Positions 33,985-42,830 of a stretch of 46,385 bases of DNA are shown in pieces. A program made the position numbers and the translations under genes. Source of the DNA: Bacillota bacterium (GTDB lineage: Bacteria > Bacillota > Clostridia > Saccharofermentanales > Saccharofermentanaceae). The notes beneath the pieces are model-generated. The model had not been told where the DNA came from, did not search any database, and saw only the letters and a list, made by a program, of their open reading frames with translations. The first letter of the stretch is position 1. The number at the start of each line of letters is the position of its first letter. The stretch lies in the NCBI GenBank assembly GCA_023397475.1, contig JAEWUD010000006.1, forward strand, positions 1 to 46,385. Reading direction: 5' to 3'.

Positions 33985-35256
33985 ATGAGATTATCCCTTA
34001 CCAGAGCTTTCATTGCTTCGATTCTTTTGCTTGGTCTTCTTTCTGCTCCCGGATGTAAATTAGAGTCCAATCAGGAATATGTAAACGAGTCGGATGAGAG
34101 TAATCAAACACCCACAACGAGCACTCCTATAACAGGTTCTTCAATAGATCCGCAGAATTTCACGATCACAGAGAATGAGGAAGGCGTTCCGGTTATGACT
34201 GGGACGCTCTCGGACGGACTGACACTTAATGCTCGTCTGTATTGTGTGAAGGACCTGGAGAAACCGGGGACAGCAAGTGTTGATGTTGCCGAACTTCGCT
34301 CCTTTGTTCCCGCGGATTTGGATATACTGCTGCAGGACGCATGGAAGATAACCAGCGATACAATTGAAACATTTGAACGAGACGGAGCAGAACTAAATTA
34401 TCGAACAGTACTGTATCAAGACGCTTACAATCATGATGGTTCCGTGGCTAATACAAATTACGGCATCCAGATCGGTCGTGACGGACTCTCCGCACCGACA
34501 CGAGAACCCTGGTTCTCCGAAGAGTTCACCTGGCAGACGGAAGATTTTACATTTATGACAGAGACGATGGCGTTTAATCTGTTGCGGGATCTTGCTGCAT
34601 CCAGCGGAGTTCAGATTTCGAATGTTTACCAGGTCGATCGAGTTCCGGCGAATACTTTGGAAGCGTTCTACCGAGTGCGATTATCTTATGGAGAATCTTT
34701 ACCTGAGATGCAATGGACAAAGGAAGACGATGCGTATTCCTTTGCGCTAACGCAAGATTGGAACGGGTTACCTATAAACACTTCCGGCCTTGCTTTTACA
34801 TATGACGGAACATCTCTCGAAGGCGAGTCATATCGGATTATGTTCGGATCGGTAATGTCGGGAATGGTTACTGCCGAAGATATACAAAACTTTCAGATGT
34901 ATAACATATACGAGAACGTAACCACCGGAGAGGATCAGGATCTCATTTCCTTGTGGGACGCGCTCGCCACATTCAGGAACCATATTGATAATCCACAATA
35001 TGAGACCGAAACATTCTACCGGCTTTCGACAGATCCGAACCGGGATCTAACAATTGATCAGATCGAACTGTGCTATGTTCCGATTTGGCAAGGGGAGGTT
35101 GGCATAGCAGAACAGGCCCCTTATGACATGATTCCTTGCTGGACCTTCCGTGTAGTTGGGTATGAAGAGAATGGCAGCACGCAGATTTTCACCGGGGTTG
35201 TGAATGCGATTACAGGAGCATATATTTTGCAGACAAACAATATGCTGAGTGCATGA
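33985..35256 (+). CDS. Large lipoprotein, DUF6034-like
   Basis: The signal peptide ends in the lipobox SAPGC (Cys24), followed by a Ser/Thr/Glu linker and a domain of about 370 residues with 'ITENEEGVPVMTGTLSDGLTLNARL' and 'GEVGIAEQAPYDMIPCWTFRVVGYEENG'. This pattern recalls Clostridial lipoproteins of the DUF6034 type. ATG 33985 with GAGGTGTTCT upstream is preferred over 33973. The stop overlaps the start of the next gene (ATGA). The ligand is unknown. Confidence 0.8.
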   Translation: MRLSLTRAFIASILLLGLLSAPGCKLESNQEYVNESDESNQTPTTSTPITGSSIDPQNFTITENEEGVPVMTGTLSDGLTLNARLYCVKDLEKPGTASVDVAELRSFVPADLDILLQDAWKITSDTIETFERDGAELNYRTVLYQDAYNHDGSVANTNYGIQIGRDGLSAPTREPWFSEEFTWQTEDFTFMTETMAFNLLRDLAASSGVQISNVYQVDRVPANTLEAFYRVRLSYGESLPEMQWTKEDDAYSFALTQDWNGLPINTSGLAFTYDGTSLEGESYRIMFGSVMSGMVTAEDIQNFQMYNIYENVTTGEDQDLISLWDALATFRNHIDNPQYETETFYRLSTDPNRDLTIDQIELCYVPIWQGEVGIAEQAPYDMIPCWTFRVVGYEENGSTQIFTGVVNAITGAYILQTNNMLSA

Positions 35257-37508
35257 AGGAGAAACTCGTGGTGGGGAATCGAAGTAACAATCGGCTTAAG
35301 AAGGCTGTAATCATCATTCTATCTCTAGTAATTCTTGCAACCTCCGTTTCCTGCAATTCAGCTGAAGAATCAACAACAAAAGAAAATCGCATCATAGAGC
35401 GGGAATGTGATTACTTCGAGACGATTCTCATTCTGCCGGATTCGATCTCTGCCGGGAATTCGGTGGTCACCTGCGGAGATGCAGCTACGCAAAGTGGCAA
35501 CACAGCTATCCTTCTCAATTCTTCAAATCCGGAGTCTGGGGAATCCCTGGAGAGCTCTGTTATGTATATAAGTGATAACGGTCAAACGACTCGATCACTG
35601 TCATTGAGCGACGATATTGCAGATTTTTTCGCTACGGCTTGCACGTTCTTACCTGATGGAAGACTTGCGGTCCTCGGGTACTCTCCGGTTACAGGAAGCA
35701 AGCTGCAAATTCTATCTGCAGACGGGTCTGTGATTGAGAAGATTGTGGATCTCTCGGGAATAACGGACAATTTGATCGATGTAATGGCACAAGGGGATCG
35801 CTGGTTTTTTCTCTCCTATGACAGCATTATCGAGACAGACGAACAGGGACAGAAGATCCTTCAACAACCGATAGAAGGGGAGCTTGTTGGATATGAACTT
35901 TTCCTTTATCAGGGGAATCCGTCCGTATGGACCGATGAGTCCGAGAAGATTCAGATTTTACGTCTGAATACGGATAAGATGTCTTTTGAGAAGATCTCCG
36001 TAGAAGATTGTTTAAACCGGGATTTTTTTCTCTCTTTCGAGAAGAACGGGCAGTATCTCATCGATAACATGGGGGTCTACCGTGTGGATCCGGAGTCGAA
36101 GAGCCGTGTTGAGATTGCATCGTGGAATTCCATTGATATTCCTCCGAGCACATCTGTATATGCGATGCCAAAGAATATCGTGATGGATGAGAATACCATT
36201 CTGCAAGTCGTCCGATCGGTCGTTCCGGGCAGAAGTGATGAGCTAAATCTTTTGGTTCATCGGGACATCGATCCGAATGCAAACAAGGAGACATTGACGA
36301 TTGGCGGGTATGGTGTGGGACAGGGTGATTTGCTGAAATATGCTGTCTACTTATATAACACCGGCGATTATGAATATCGTATAAAGTTGGTCGATTACTA
36401 CGATAAATATATGTTTGAAGATAATGAGAGCATGCGTCGTGCGAACCTTAACATCATTAAGGATATGAGCGAAGGCAAGGGAGACGACATGCTGACAGGA
36501 ATTTTCTTTGACTTTGCTACTCTTGGGCGAGCAGGCACGGTTCTGGACATCTTGACCTATGCGGAGAAGGATACGAGCTTCCAGCTGGATTCAATACTTC
36601 CGAGCATTGTCGAACTGTTGAAAACTGATGACAAGCTTTACCAGATCGCGCCTTCCTTTACGATGACAGGTTTCGTCGGTTATTCTGACTCGCTCGAGAA
36701 TGCAAAACCTTTGACCATCGAGAGCGCAAATCAGGCTGTACAGAATCTGGGTGAAGGGCAATATCTCGTTACGAATTCCTTCCGAATCAATCTGGCGATT
36801 TTGGCTGTCCAATATCGTTTGAAGGACTATTTGACAGAAACAGGCGATTTCGACATAACGACGGAAGATCTTACATCCATCCTATCTTTTGCCGATTCGG
36901 TAGGGATGGCGGATGATTTGTCCGGACAACCACCGATCAACGATGCCAATGCCGCGTATGTGACAGAGAAGCTTCTCTTGCTCGATGCGTTTATCAATTC
37001 ACCCTATGCATATAATCAATATGAGCAAATCGGGAATCAACCGATGACATTCTTCGGCATACCGTCCCTGTCGGACAGCGCGCGTGTTTGTGCACCTCGT
37101 GATCTTCTGGCAATCTCTGCTGCGAGTGAAGATCCCGAGGCATGCTGGGAATTCATTAAACTTCTGTTCTCTCTCGAAGCACAACGCCGGGCGATGCTTG
37201 AGGACTGTATCCCGGTCGCGACGGTCGCTTTCGAGGAACAGATAGCCAAGGCTATGGATCCTTCCTTGATGACTCCGGACGACGCAATTGCCGCAGAGCA
37301 GTCACAAACCCCTAAGCCGATGTCCGCGGAAACGGCAGACAGATACCGTGAATGTGTGAATTCACTAAATGCGATTAATTGCTACAATATTGAGATTGGA
37401 AACATCCTCTGGGAAGAATTCAACTCCTACTATTATGATGGCAAGCCGATTCAGGACGTTCGTGATACCGTAGTGAACCGGATCAATATGTACTTGGACG
37501 AGAAATAG
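35253..37508 (+). CDS. Solute-binding-like lipoprotein with N-terminal propeller-like region
   Basis: The 751-residue lipoprotein has its lipidated Cys at about residue 34. Residues 50-330 contain repeated strand motifs (DGRLAVLGYSPVTGSKLQILSADGSVIEKI; GDRWFFLSYDSIIETDEQG) suggesting a beta-propeller. Residues 350-750 resemble a family 1 extracellular solute-binding protein (LLKTDDKLYQIAPSFTMTGFVGYSD; ACWEFIKLLFSLEAQRRAML). No ABC permease follows, so it is more likely a sensor or an orphan receptor. The start ATG overlaps the previous stop. Confidence 0.8.
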   Translation: MKEKLVVGNRSNNRLKKAVIIILSLVILATSVSCNSAEESTTKENRIIERECDYFETILILPDSISAGNSVVTCGDAATQSGNTAILLNSSNPESGESLESSVMYISDNGQTTRSLSLSDDIADFFATACTFLPDGRLAVLGYSPVTGSKLQILSADGSVIEKIVDLSGITDNLIDVMAQGDRWFFLSYDSIIETDEQGQKILQQPIEGELVGYELFLYQGNPSVWTDESEKIQILRLNTDKMSFEKISVEDCLNRDFFLSFEKNGQYLIDNMGVYRVDPESKSRVEIASWNSIDIPPSTSVYAMPKNIVMDENTILQVVRSVVPGRSDELNLLVHRDIDPNANKETLTIGGYGVGQGDLLKYAVYLYNTGDYEYRIKLVDYYDKYMFEDNESMRRANLNIIKDMSEGKGDDMLTGIFFDFATLGRAGTVLDILTYAEKDTSFQLDSILPSIVELLKTDDKLYQIAPSFTMTGFVGYSDSLENAKPLTIESANQAVQNLGEGQYLVTNSFRINLAILAVQYRLKDYLTETGDFDITTEDLTSILSFADSVGMADDLSGQPPINDANAAYVTEKLLLLDAFINSPYAYNQYEQIGNQPMTFFGIPSLSDSARVCAPRDLLAISAASEDPEACWEFIKLLFSLEAQRRAMLEDCIPVATVAFEEQIAKAMDPSLMTPDDAIAAEQSQTPKPMSAETADRYRECVNSLNAINCYNIEIGNILWEEFNSYYYDGKPIQDVRDTVVNRINMYLDEK

Positions 37509-37529
37509 TGCGGGCTTTAACTTATGCAC

Positions 37530-37548
37530 AGCGAAAAATATTTTCGCT
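37530..37548. terminator. Palindrome between convergent genes
   Basis: AGCGAAAA and TTTTCGCT pair around a 3-nt centre, giving an A/T-flanked hairpin that can terminate transcription from both sides. It overlaps the stop codon of the minus-strand glycosyltransferase gene. Confidence 0.55.
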
Positions 37549-38791
37549 ACCTCTCCCTCGCCTCGTGCTCCATGACCCTAGCCCAGGCTTCCTGAACCGA
37601 GAGGAATTCCTGATAATGCTGTTCGACATTCTTGTGGAACTTGCGCAATTCCGGTAGGATCTGCATGAATTCTGTCGTGTTGAAATACGCGCAGATGATG
37701 GGGAGTGTGGCTTTGAGCTTTCGCTGCATCTCTTTGATCTTCTCTTCGTAGGTGTCCGGCTGGGTGATGTAGAGCAGGAGGGGCTTATAGCGGATCCAGC
37801 CGATGCAGGCGCGGTAGAAGCGATCGATGATCTGCTTGTTATCGGCTTTGATGAAGTCCAGATGGACCGGCAAAACGCCGTCCAACAGATGATTATAGGT
37901 GGAGAAGCCGTCGTGGAAGGTATAGCAGGGGACCTTCAGAACAACGCGATCGGTCAGGCAGGTGCTGAGGAAGGTGTCCTCGCCGCGAGCCCCCGGCGGA
38001 TTGTAGAAGGGGAAGAGCCTAGAGGGATCGGTCAGATTGATGCATAGATTCGCACCGGAAATGAACTTCGCGTGATTGACCTCGGGCACTTCGTCCGCGT
38101 CATCTTGGAGAAGGGTCCATACATCCGCGTATGTTACCCCGCCGTCGTTCATCAACGTCTTGAGCTTGTCCCACTTGACGATGTCGTTGCTGATCGCTTC
38201 GATGAATTCGCGAAAAACATCTTCTGACAAATTCTCGTCGAACTCGACATATGGGATCGGCGAGACATATCCGCAATGATGACCGTGCGTGATATCGGCG
38301 CGGTTGATGTATTTGAGATGGGTCGACAGCACGTGCTGACCGCTCCAGACCGCTTTTTTTCGCGTATTGGTTACCGCGAGCGGGTACTCGTCGTCGTCAA
38401 GATAAACGAGATAATCCATCTTGTGTTTGACCGCGAAATAGATGACGGCGTTTCTTTTCGCGGCATAGCCCTTGTCGAAAAGAAGGCTCGCCTGGTGATG
38501 GCTGAGGATTCCTTCTTCAACGAGCTGGTTGATCTCCTCACGGATCGAGGAGTAGCTGATGAAGACCTTCTCATCCAGTTGATTCGCGAGATCCTCGGGG
38601 ATGTTCGTGTAGTCCGTGGAGCGCGTCTTCTGGTAATTCAAATCATACGCAACGAAAAGATTCAAGCTGACGCGCGTGTTGTCGGCGAGTCCGGACTCCT
38701 TCAGATTATAGATGTGCGTCTTCAAGACCTTCTTGAAATTCTTCCGTCCGGTCGCGAATCCGATGCCGACCTTGATGTTTCCATTTTCCAA
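37547..38791 (-). CDS. Glycosyltransferase-like protein (GT-A fold)
   Basis: The 414-residue protein starts with a nucleotide-sugar type beginning (VGIGFATGRKNFKKVLKTHI) and has a DxD-type motif in DYLVYLDDDEYPLAV near residue 130, then GARGEDTFLS for the acceptor side. A helical C-terminal tail follows. It has no membrane segment and should act in the cytosol. The substrate is not evident. AGGTGATATTTTGG lies before the ATG, and a promoter is predicted at 38857-38886. Confidence 0.75.
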   Translation of the reverse strand: MENGNIKVGIGFATGRKNFKKVLKTHIYNLKESGLADNTRVSLNLFVAYDLNYQKTRSTDYTNIPEDLANQLDEKVFISYSSIREEINQLVEEGILSHHQASLLFDKGYAAKRNAVIYFAVKHKMDYLVYLDDDEYPLAVTNTRKKAVWSGQHVLSTHLKYINRADITHGHHCGYVSPIPYVEFDENLSEDVFREFIEAISNDIVKWDKLKTLMNDGGVTYADVWTLLQDDADEVPEVNHAKFISGANLCINLTDPSRLFPFYNPPGARGEDTFLSTCLTDRVVLKVPCYTFHDGFSTYNHLLDGVLPVHLDFIKADNKQIIDRFYRACIGWIRYKPLLLYITQPDTYEEKIKEMQRKLKATLPIICAYFNTTEFMQILPELRKFHKNVEQHYQEFLSVQEAWARVMEHEARER

Positions 38792-38856
38792 AATATCACC
38801 TCAAATTATACAGGGCGAACGCTGATTAGAGCGAGTTCTCGGTCATTACGCATATT

Positions 38857-38886
38857 ATGGTAGCCTCTTTTGTATAAAAGTGTCAA
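38857..38886 (-). promoter_or_regulatory. Possible promoter of the glycosyltransferase gene
   Basis: On the minus strand TTGACA (38886-38881) and TACCAT (38862-38857) are 18 bases apart. The -10 element is weak. Confidence 0.4.
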
Positions 38887-38996
38887 GAAAACGCGAAATG
38901 TAACGACTTGTAGTAGAATATATCTCGGATTACAGAAATTTCATCAGTCATAGCGCGACGCTGTGAAGCGCCCGCCATGGCTTTATCGGAGGGTAT

Positions 38997-39164
38997 ATGG
39001 GGAAGGATCAAGAGTTCGAGACTGAACTCGAGCGCAGGATTGCGCAGATGGAGCGCGGAAACGCGAAGGGGATCCGGCGGATGACCGCGCGGGATTACTG
39101 GATTGCGGCACTTCTTGCCATCCTTTGCCTGGCGGGGATTATCGCGGGCGCATTTCTGACTTGA
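38997..39164 (+). CDS. 55-residue single-helix membrane protein
   Basis: The product has a charged N-terminus (MGKDQEFETELERRIAQMER), a basic patch and one membrane helix (YWIAALLAILCLAGIIAGAFL). CGGAGGGTAT precedes the ATG, and the gene ends 14 bases before the transporter fusion gene. Small partner proteins of this size accompany several secondary transporters (for example YhdT with PanF), so it may be an accessory subunit. That role is inference. The gene is easily missed because of its size. Confidence 0.75.
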   Translation: MGKDQEFETELERRIAQMERGNAKGIRRMTARDYWIAALLAILCLAGIIAGAFLT

Positions 39165-39178
39165 GGGGGATTTGATCC

Positions 39179-41905
39179 ATGATTTTATCGCGAAAAGATA
39201 CGGCGAATACTGCGGGGGAGAGGATCGATCGCGAGGTCGTCTGCGGCATTCTGCCGGCCCTCGGCAAGGAGCGTTCGTACGGATTTATGGACGCGTTTCT
39301 GGTCTTATCCGGCTATTGTGTCGCAACGTGGAGTTATACGCAGGGCGTCTATCTGACGGGGCTTGTCGGCTTCCCGCAGCTTCTGATCTCCGCGTTTCTC
39401 GGAGCGCTTCTCCTGCTTCTGGTCTATCAGCTGCCGGTTATTCTGGCGACACGCTTCGGCATCGACATCTGGATCTGGCTGCGGGCGGTCCTCGGGACGC
39501 GCGGCGTTAAGATTCTCACGGTCGTGATTATCGTGATTAATTTCCCGTGGTACGCGGTGTGCTGCGATCTTTTCGCGAAATCGATGCGCAACCTGCTCTC
39601 GCTCTTCGGGATCGCGACGCCGGACTGGACGCATCTAGCCTTGGCCTTGCTGTGCGTGATCGCGGGCACGGTGCTCGCGTATCGCGGTGTGACGGTGATT
39701 ACGTGGACAACGCGGCTTCTGGTGCCGGTCCTTCTGATCATCGGGGTGATCGTCGTGATCATCGGCTTCACGTCGGTGCCGGCCGAGGCGATTTGGAACT
39801 ATAAACCCGCCGAGCCGCTTCTGGGCGACGCGACGATGTCGTATATCCTATCGATCGAGGCGAATTTCGCATTTGTCATCACGCTCGTCGGCGGAATGGC
39901 CGGCGTGCCGCGCCTGTGCAAGTCCGAGCGGGGCGGCTTCTATGCGGGCGTCCTCGGTCAGGGCTTGTCGGGTTCACTCTTTGTCGTGATCGGCGCTGTC
40001 ATGGCGATCGCGATGCAGATTGTCACGGGGGAGATGTCGGATGACCCGACGCTGATGATGGCGACGCTCTCGGTGCCGGCGATGGGACTTACGTCGCTGA
40101 TTCTCGTCGCGTTCGCGAATATCGGGACACAGGCGGTCGGATCGTATCTCTATGCCGTCATGCTCAAATCGACGTTCCGCAAGGTCGATTACCGGATTCT
40201 GGTCTTGATCCTCGCCGCGTATGTCGGCGGACTCTGTGTCTGGGGGCGAATTGTCGAGTATTTCGGCGCGTTCCTGACGCTGACGGCCTGTATCTACGCG
40301 CCTCTCGGGGCTCTTCTACTCGTGGATTTCTTCTTCGTACGACACCAGAAGCTCGACCTTCGCAGCGCCTACTCGCTCGCCGGTCACGACGCGTACCGGT
40401 TTACCGGCGGCTTCAACATCGTTGGCCTGATCTGCCTCGTCGCGGGATGTGCGATGTCGCTTCTGGTCTACGATCCCGTCAACATGGTCGTTCATAACGA
40501 ATGGCTCTTCCGACTGACGCCGACCGGAGTCTCGTTCCTCGGAACCGGTCTGCTGTACTGGCTCCTGTGTGAGTTCAAGTTCGTGCGCCGGTATATTGGG
40601 CGCGACGGGCTAACAAACGAACCGTCTGCCGGATATCGGATCCTCTGCCGTTTCCCGTTTCTTCGCCGTGCTCTCGCGAAAAGAATCGCGTTCACGCCCG
40701 ACACGCGACCGTTCGATCGGCACCGCGAGCCGCCGAGGCAGAATCCGCTGATTATGCCGCTCTTGTGGGTGTTCTGCTACGCGATGACGGCGCCCGGTCG
40801 CCTTCGGATTCACAAGAAAGGGACGCCGGTCAAACCGCCCTTTCTTGTTCTCGGGACGCATCACTCGTTCACGGATTTTTTCGTGACGCCGCTGGCGCTG
40901 TTCCCCCGACGGGCGAATTATATCTCGGAACTCGAGGGTTTCGAATGGTTCGGCGAGTGGAAGTACCGGCAGATTGGCTGCCTCGGCACGCGCAAGTTCG
41001 TCGACGATCTGGCCCTCGTCCGCAATATCCGACGCGTGCTCGCGCGCAAAGGCATACTCGTCCTCTATCCAGAGGCGCGCTACGCGAACGTCGGCACGAG
41101 CACACCGCTGTCGCTCTCGGTCGCAAAGCTTATTAAGCACCTCAAGGTGCCGGTGGTCACGATCAACATGAAGGGCAATTACCTGCAGTCGCCGATCTGG
41201 AATCTGGCAACGCGAAAAGAGGCTCGTCTGCAAACGGACCTGAACTACGCAATGACGGCGGACGAGGTGAGGGAACTGTCTGTCAACGAGATCCACCAGC
41301 GGATCTCGGAGCTCCTTACCTACGATGAATACGCATGGCAGCGGGAGCAGAAAATAGCGATCACGTATCCGAAACGCGCGGAGGGACTTCATAAGCCGAT
41401 CTACCGTTGCGCGGATTGCGGGTCGGAGTTCCAGATGCGGTCCGAGGGAGCACGATTGTGGTGCGAATCTTGCGGGAGTTCCTATGAGATGAATGAGTAC
41501 GGGACCCTGATCGGGGCGTCAAGGGAGATTTATATTCCCGATTGGTATGAAGAGGAGCGCGAGGCGGTCCGGCGTGAGATCGAGGACGGTAAATATTGCC
41601 TGGATATCGATGTTAGAGTCGACGCCTTGCCGAACGCGAAGAACTTCATCCCCTGCGGCAAAGGGCATCTTCGCCATGACGCGCAGGGCTTTTCCCTGAC
41701 GTACTGCGATTACCACGACGGGCGGGAGAAAACATTGTTGTGGACGCCGGCGGAGATGGAGTCAATTCATACCGAGTATGATTACCGGGGAAGAGGGCAG
41801 TGTGTCACGCTGTCGGTCCCGGATGATACGTTCTTTCTTTTCCCGATGGAGGAAGGCTTCAACGCGACAAAGATCCAGTTCGCGACGGAGGAAATGTTCG
41901 GGTGA
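39179..41905 (+). CDS. Fusion of NCS1 permease, PlsC-like acyltransferase and zinc ribbon
   Basis: Residues 1-465 form a 12-helix NCS1 (cytosine/purine permease-like) transporter, with 'LSGYCVATWSYTQGVYLTGLVG' and GGMAGVPRLCKSERGGFY. Residues 525-720 are a 1-acylglycerol-phosphate acyltransferase type domain: the HX4D motif is H561-H-S-F-T-D566, and the substrate motif YPEAR is at 630-634 (the usual Gly of PEGR is Ala). Residues 744-765 carry two Cys pairs (C744, C747, C762, C765), a zinc ribbon, and a beta-rich tail follows to 908. No stop, start site or frameshift separates the parts. The permease may import a base or related compound, and the rest may act on a lipid at the inner membrane face. 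I know of no such named fusion. Confidence 0.9.
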   Translation: MILSRKDTANTAGERIDREVVCGILPALGKERSYGFMDAFLVLSGYCVATWSYTQGVYLTGLVGFPQLLISAFLGALLLLLVYQLPVILATRFGIDIWIWLRAVLGTRGVKILTVVIIVINFPWYAVCCDLFAKSMRNLLSLFGIATPDWTHLALALLCVIAGTVLAYRGVTVITWTTRLLVPVLLIIGVIVVIIGFTSVPAEAIWNYKPAEPLLGDATMSYILSIEANFAFVITLVGGMAGVPRLCKSERGGFYAGVLGQGLSGSLFVVIGAVMAIAMQIVTGEMSDDPTLMMATLSVPAMGLTSLILVAFANIGTQAVGSYLYAVMLKSTFRKVDYRILVLILAAYVGGLCVWGRIVEYFGAFLTLTACIYAPLGALLLVDFFFVRHQKLDLRSAYSLAGHDAYRFTGGFNIVGLICLVAGCAMSLLVYDPVNMVVHNEWLFRLTPTGVSFLGTGLLYWLLCEFKFVRRYIGRDGLTNEPSAGYRILCRFPFLRRALAKRIAFTPDTRPFDRHREPPRQNPLIMPLLWVFCYAMTAPGRLRIHKKGTPVKPPFLVLGTHHSFTDFFVTPLALFPRRANYISELEGFEWFGEWKYRQIGCLGTRKFVDDLALVRNIRRVLARKGILVLYPEARYANVGTSTPLSLSVAKLIKHLKVPVVTINMKGNYLQSPIWNLATRKEARLQTDLNYAMTADEVRELSVNEIHQRISELLTYDEYAWQREQKIAITYPKRAEGLHKPIYRCADCGSEFQMRSEGARLWCESCGSSYEMNEYGTLIGASREIYIPDWYEEEREAVRREIEDGKYCLDIDVRVDALPNAKNFIPCGKGHLRHDAQGFSLTYCDYHDGREKTLLWTPAEMESIHTEYDYRGRGQCVTLSVPDDTFFLFPMEEGFNATKIQFATEEMFG

Positions 41906-42089
41906 GACATTTTTCTCGCTCGCCTTGCGCGGTAGGCAAAGCCACATGCGCGGCAGACAGAGCAACTTGCGATTTGACCTGTTCTCCTGCCACGATGATA
42001 GACCACGCTTCCTCATGTTTACCCAATATTTGATACATGTCGCTGGTCAACGAGGTTCGCCGATCTTTTATGCAGGTCTTTTCATTGAT

Positions 42090-42280
42090 GCACCGACGAA
42101 ACGGGCCGCCAATGACGTTTTCGTCGGTGCGCAGCCTTTCCGGTTCGCGTTGAAACTCATTGATGCACCGACGAAATGAGCCGCCAATGACGATTTCGTC
42201 GGTGCGCAGCCCCTCCGGTTCGCGTTAAAACTCACTGATGCACCGACGATATGGATCTCCAATGACGATTTCGTCGGTGC
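42090..42280 (+). repeat. 75-bp tandem hairpin repeat, ACCGACGA family, copy 2
   Basis: Three units pair GCACCGACGAA with TTCGTCGGTGC at 42090-42100/42120-42130, 42165-42177/42193-42205 (13 bp) and 42240-42249/42271-42280. The period is exactly 75 bp. The linkers carry GCAGCC...CGGTTCGCGTTNAAACTCA. The family is the same as at 5551-5713, in the opposite orientation. The first part of the gap (41906-42060) shows a half palindrome (TTTTTCTCGCTCGCC) and no gene. Confidence 0.92.
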
Positions 42281-42464
42281 ACAGCCCCTTCGGCACGGTG
42301 ATAGGCAGGTGTTGCGCTCCATTGTCAATTGGCAGATATCGCAACGCGAGCAAGAAGGCTCTCCGATTGCGCTCGCATGGTACAAATCAGGCGTTTTGCA
42401 GCTAGCGATCTTTTTCTTTTTGAAGGTTGGAGATGAACAGGTGAGTCAGAAAGTATATAATTTG

Positions 42465-42519
42465 TCAATGATTACCAGTAAAGTAGTGTTGAGTGGCGGT
42501 TTTTAACGGTAATCATTGA
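42465..42519. repeat. Lone 55-nt hairpin with TCAATGATTACC arms
   Basis: TCAATGATTACC (42465-42476) pairs perfectly with GGTAATCATTGA (42508-42519). The span of 55 nt equals the distance between TCAATGA and TCATTGA inside a unit of the 74-bp array at 24686-25370, so this looks like one unit of that family. Confidence 0.75.
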
Positions 42520-42608
42520 TTAATGTCTTAATATTTTTAAGTGTCAATCGAACTGCTCGCACCAGATCATATGGAGGCGTGCTCTAAATTTTCTCGCACG
42601 CTGGCATG

Positions 42609-42685
42609 ACAGCTCGCGTTCTCAAACGCTCGCTGTTGCCCGACGGGCCCTCAGCTGCGCCTGTGGAGGCGAGCTCGATAAAATG
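42609..42685 (+). repeat. Dispersed palindrome with conserved core, copy 4
   Basis: It starts ACAGCTCGCGTTCTCAAACG, passes a core GGGCCCTCAGCTGCGCCTGT, and ends GGAGGCGAGCTCGATAAAAT. It aligns with the reverse complement of 21327-21411. It lies near the 3' end of the minus-strand J-domain gene. A further hairpin, GTGTCGC with GCGACAC, lies at about 42776-42797. Confidence 0.78.
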
Positions 42686-42830
42686 CTTCGCCCGCATTGA
42701 GGACGGTAAATGTTACTGTGAAGGGCCAAGGGAGAGTATGAGCTTGCTTGTATTGATTGTTAAATCATCATGGGTGTGTCGCATTTCGGCGACACGAAAG
42801 TAAGGACGATTCTCTGACTTTTCGCCATCT

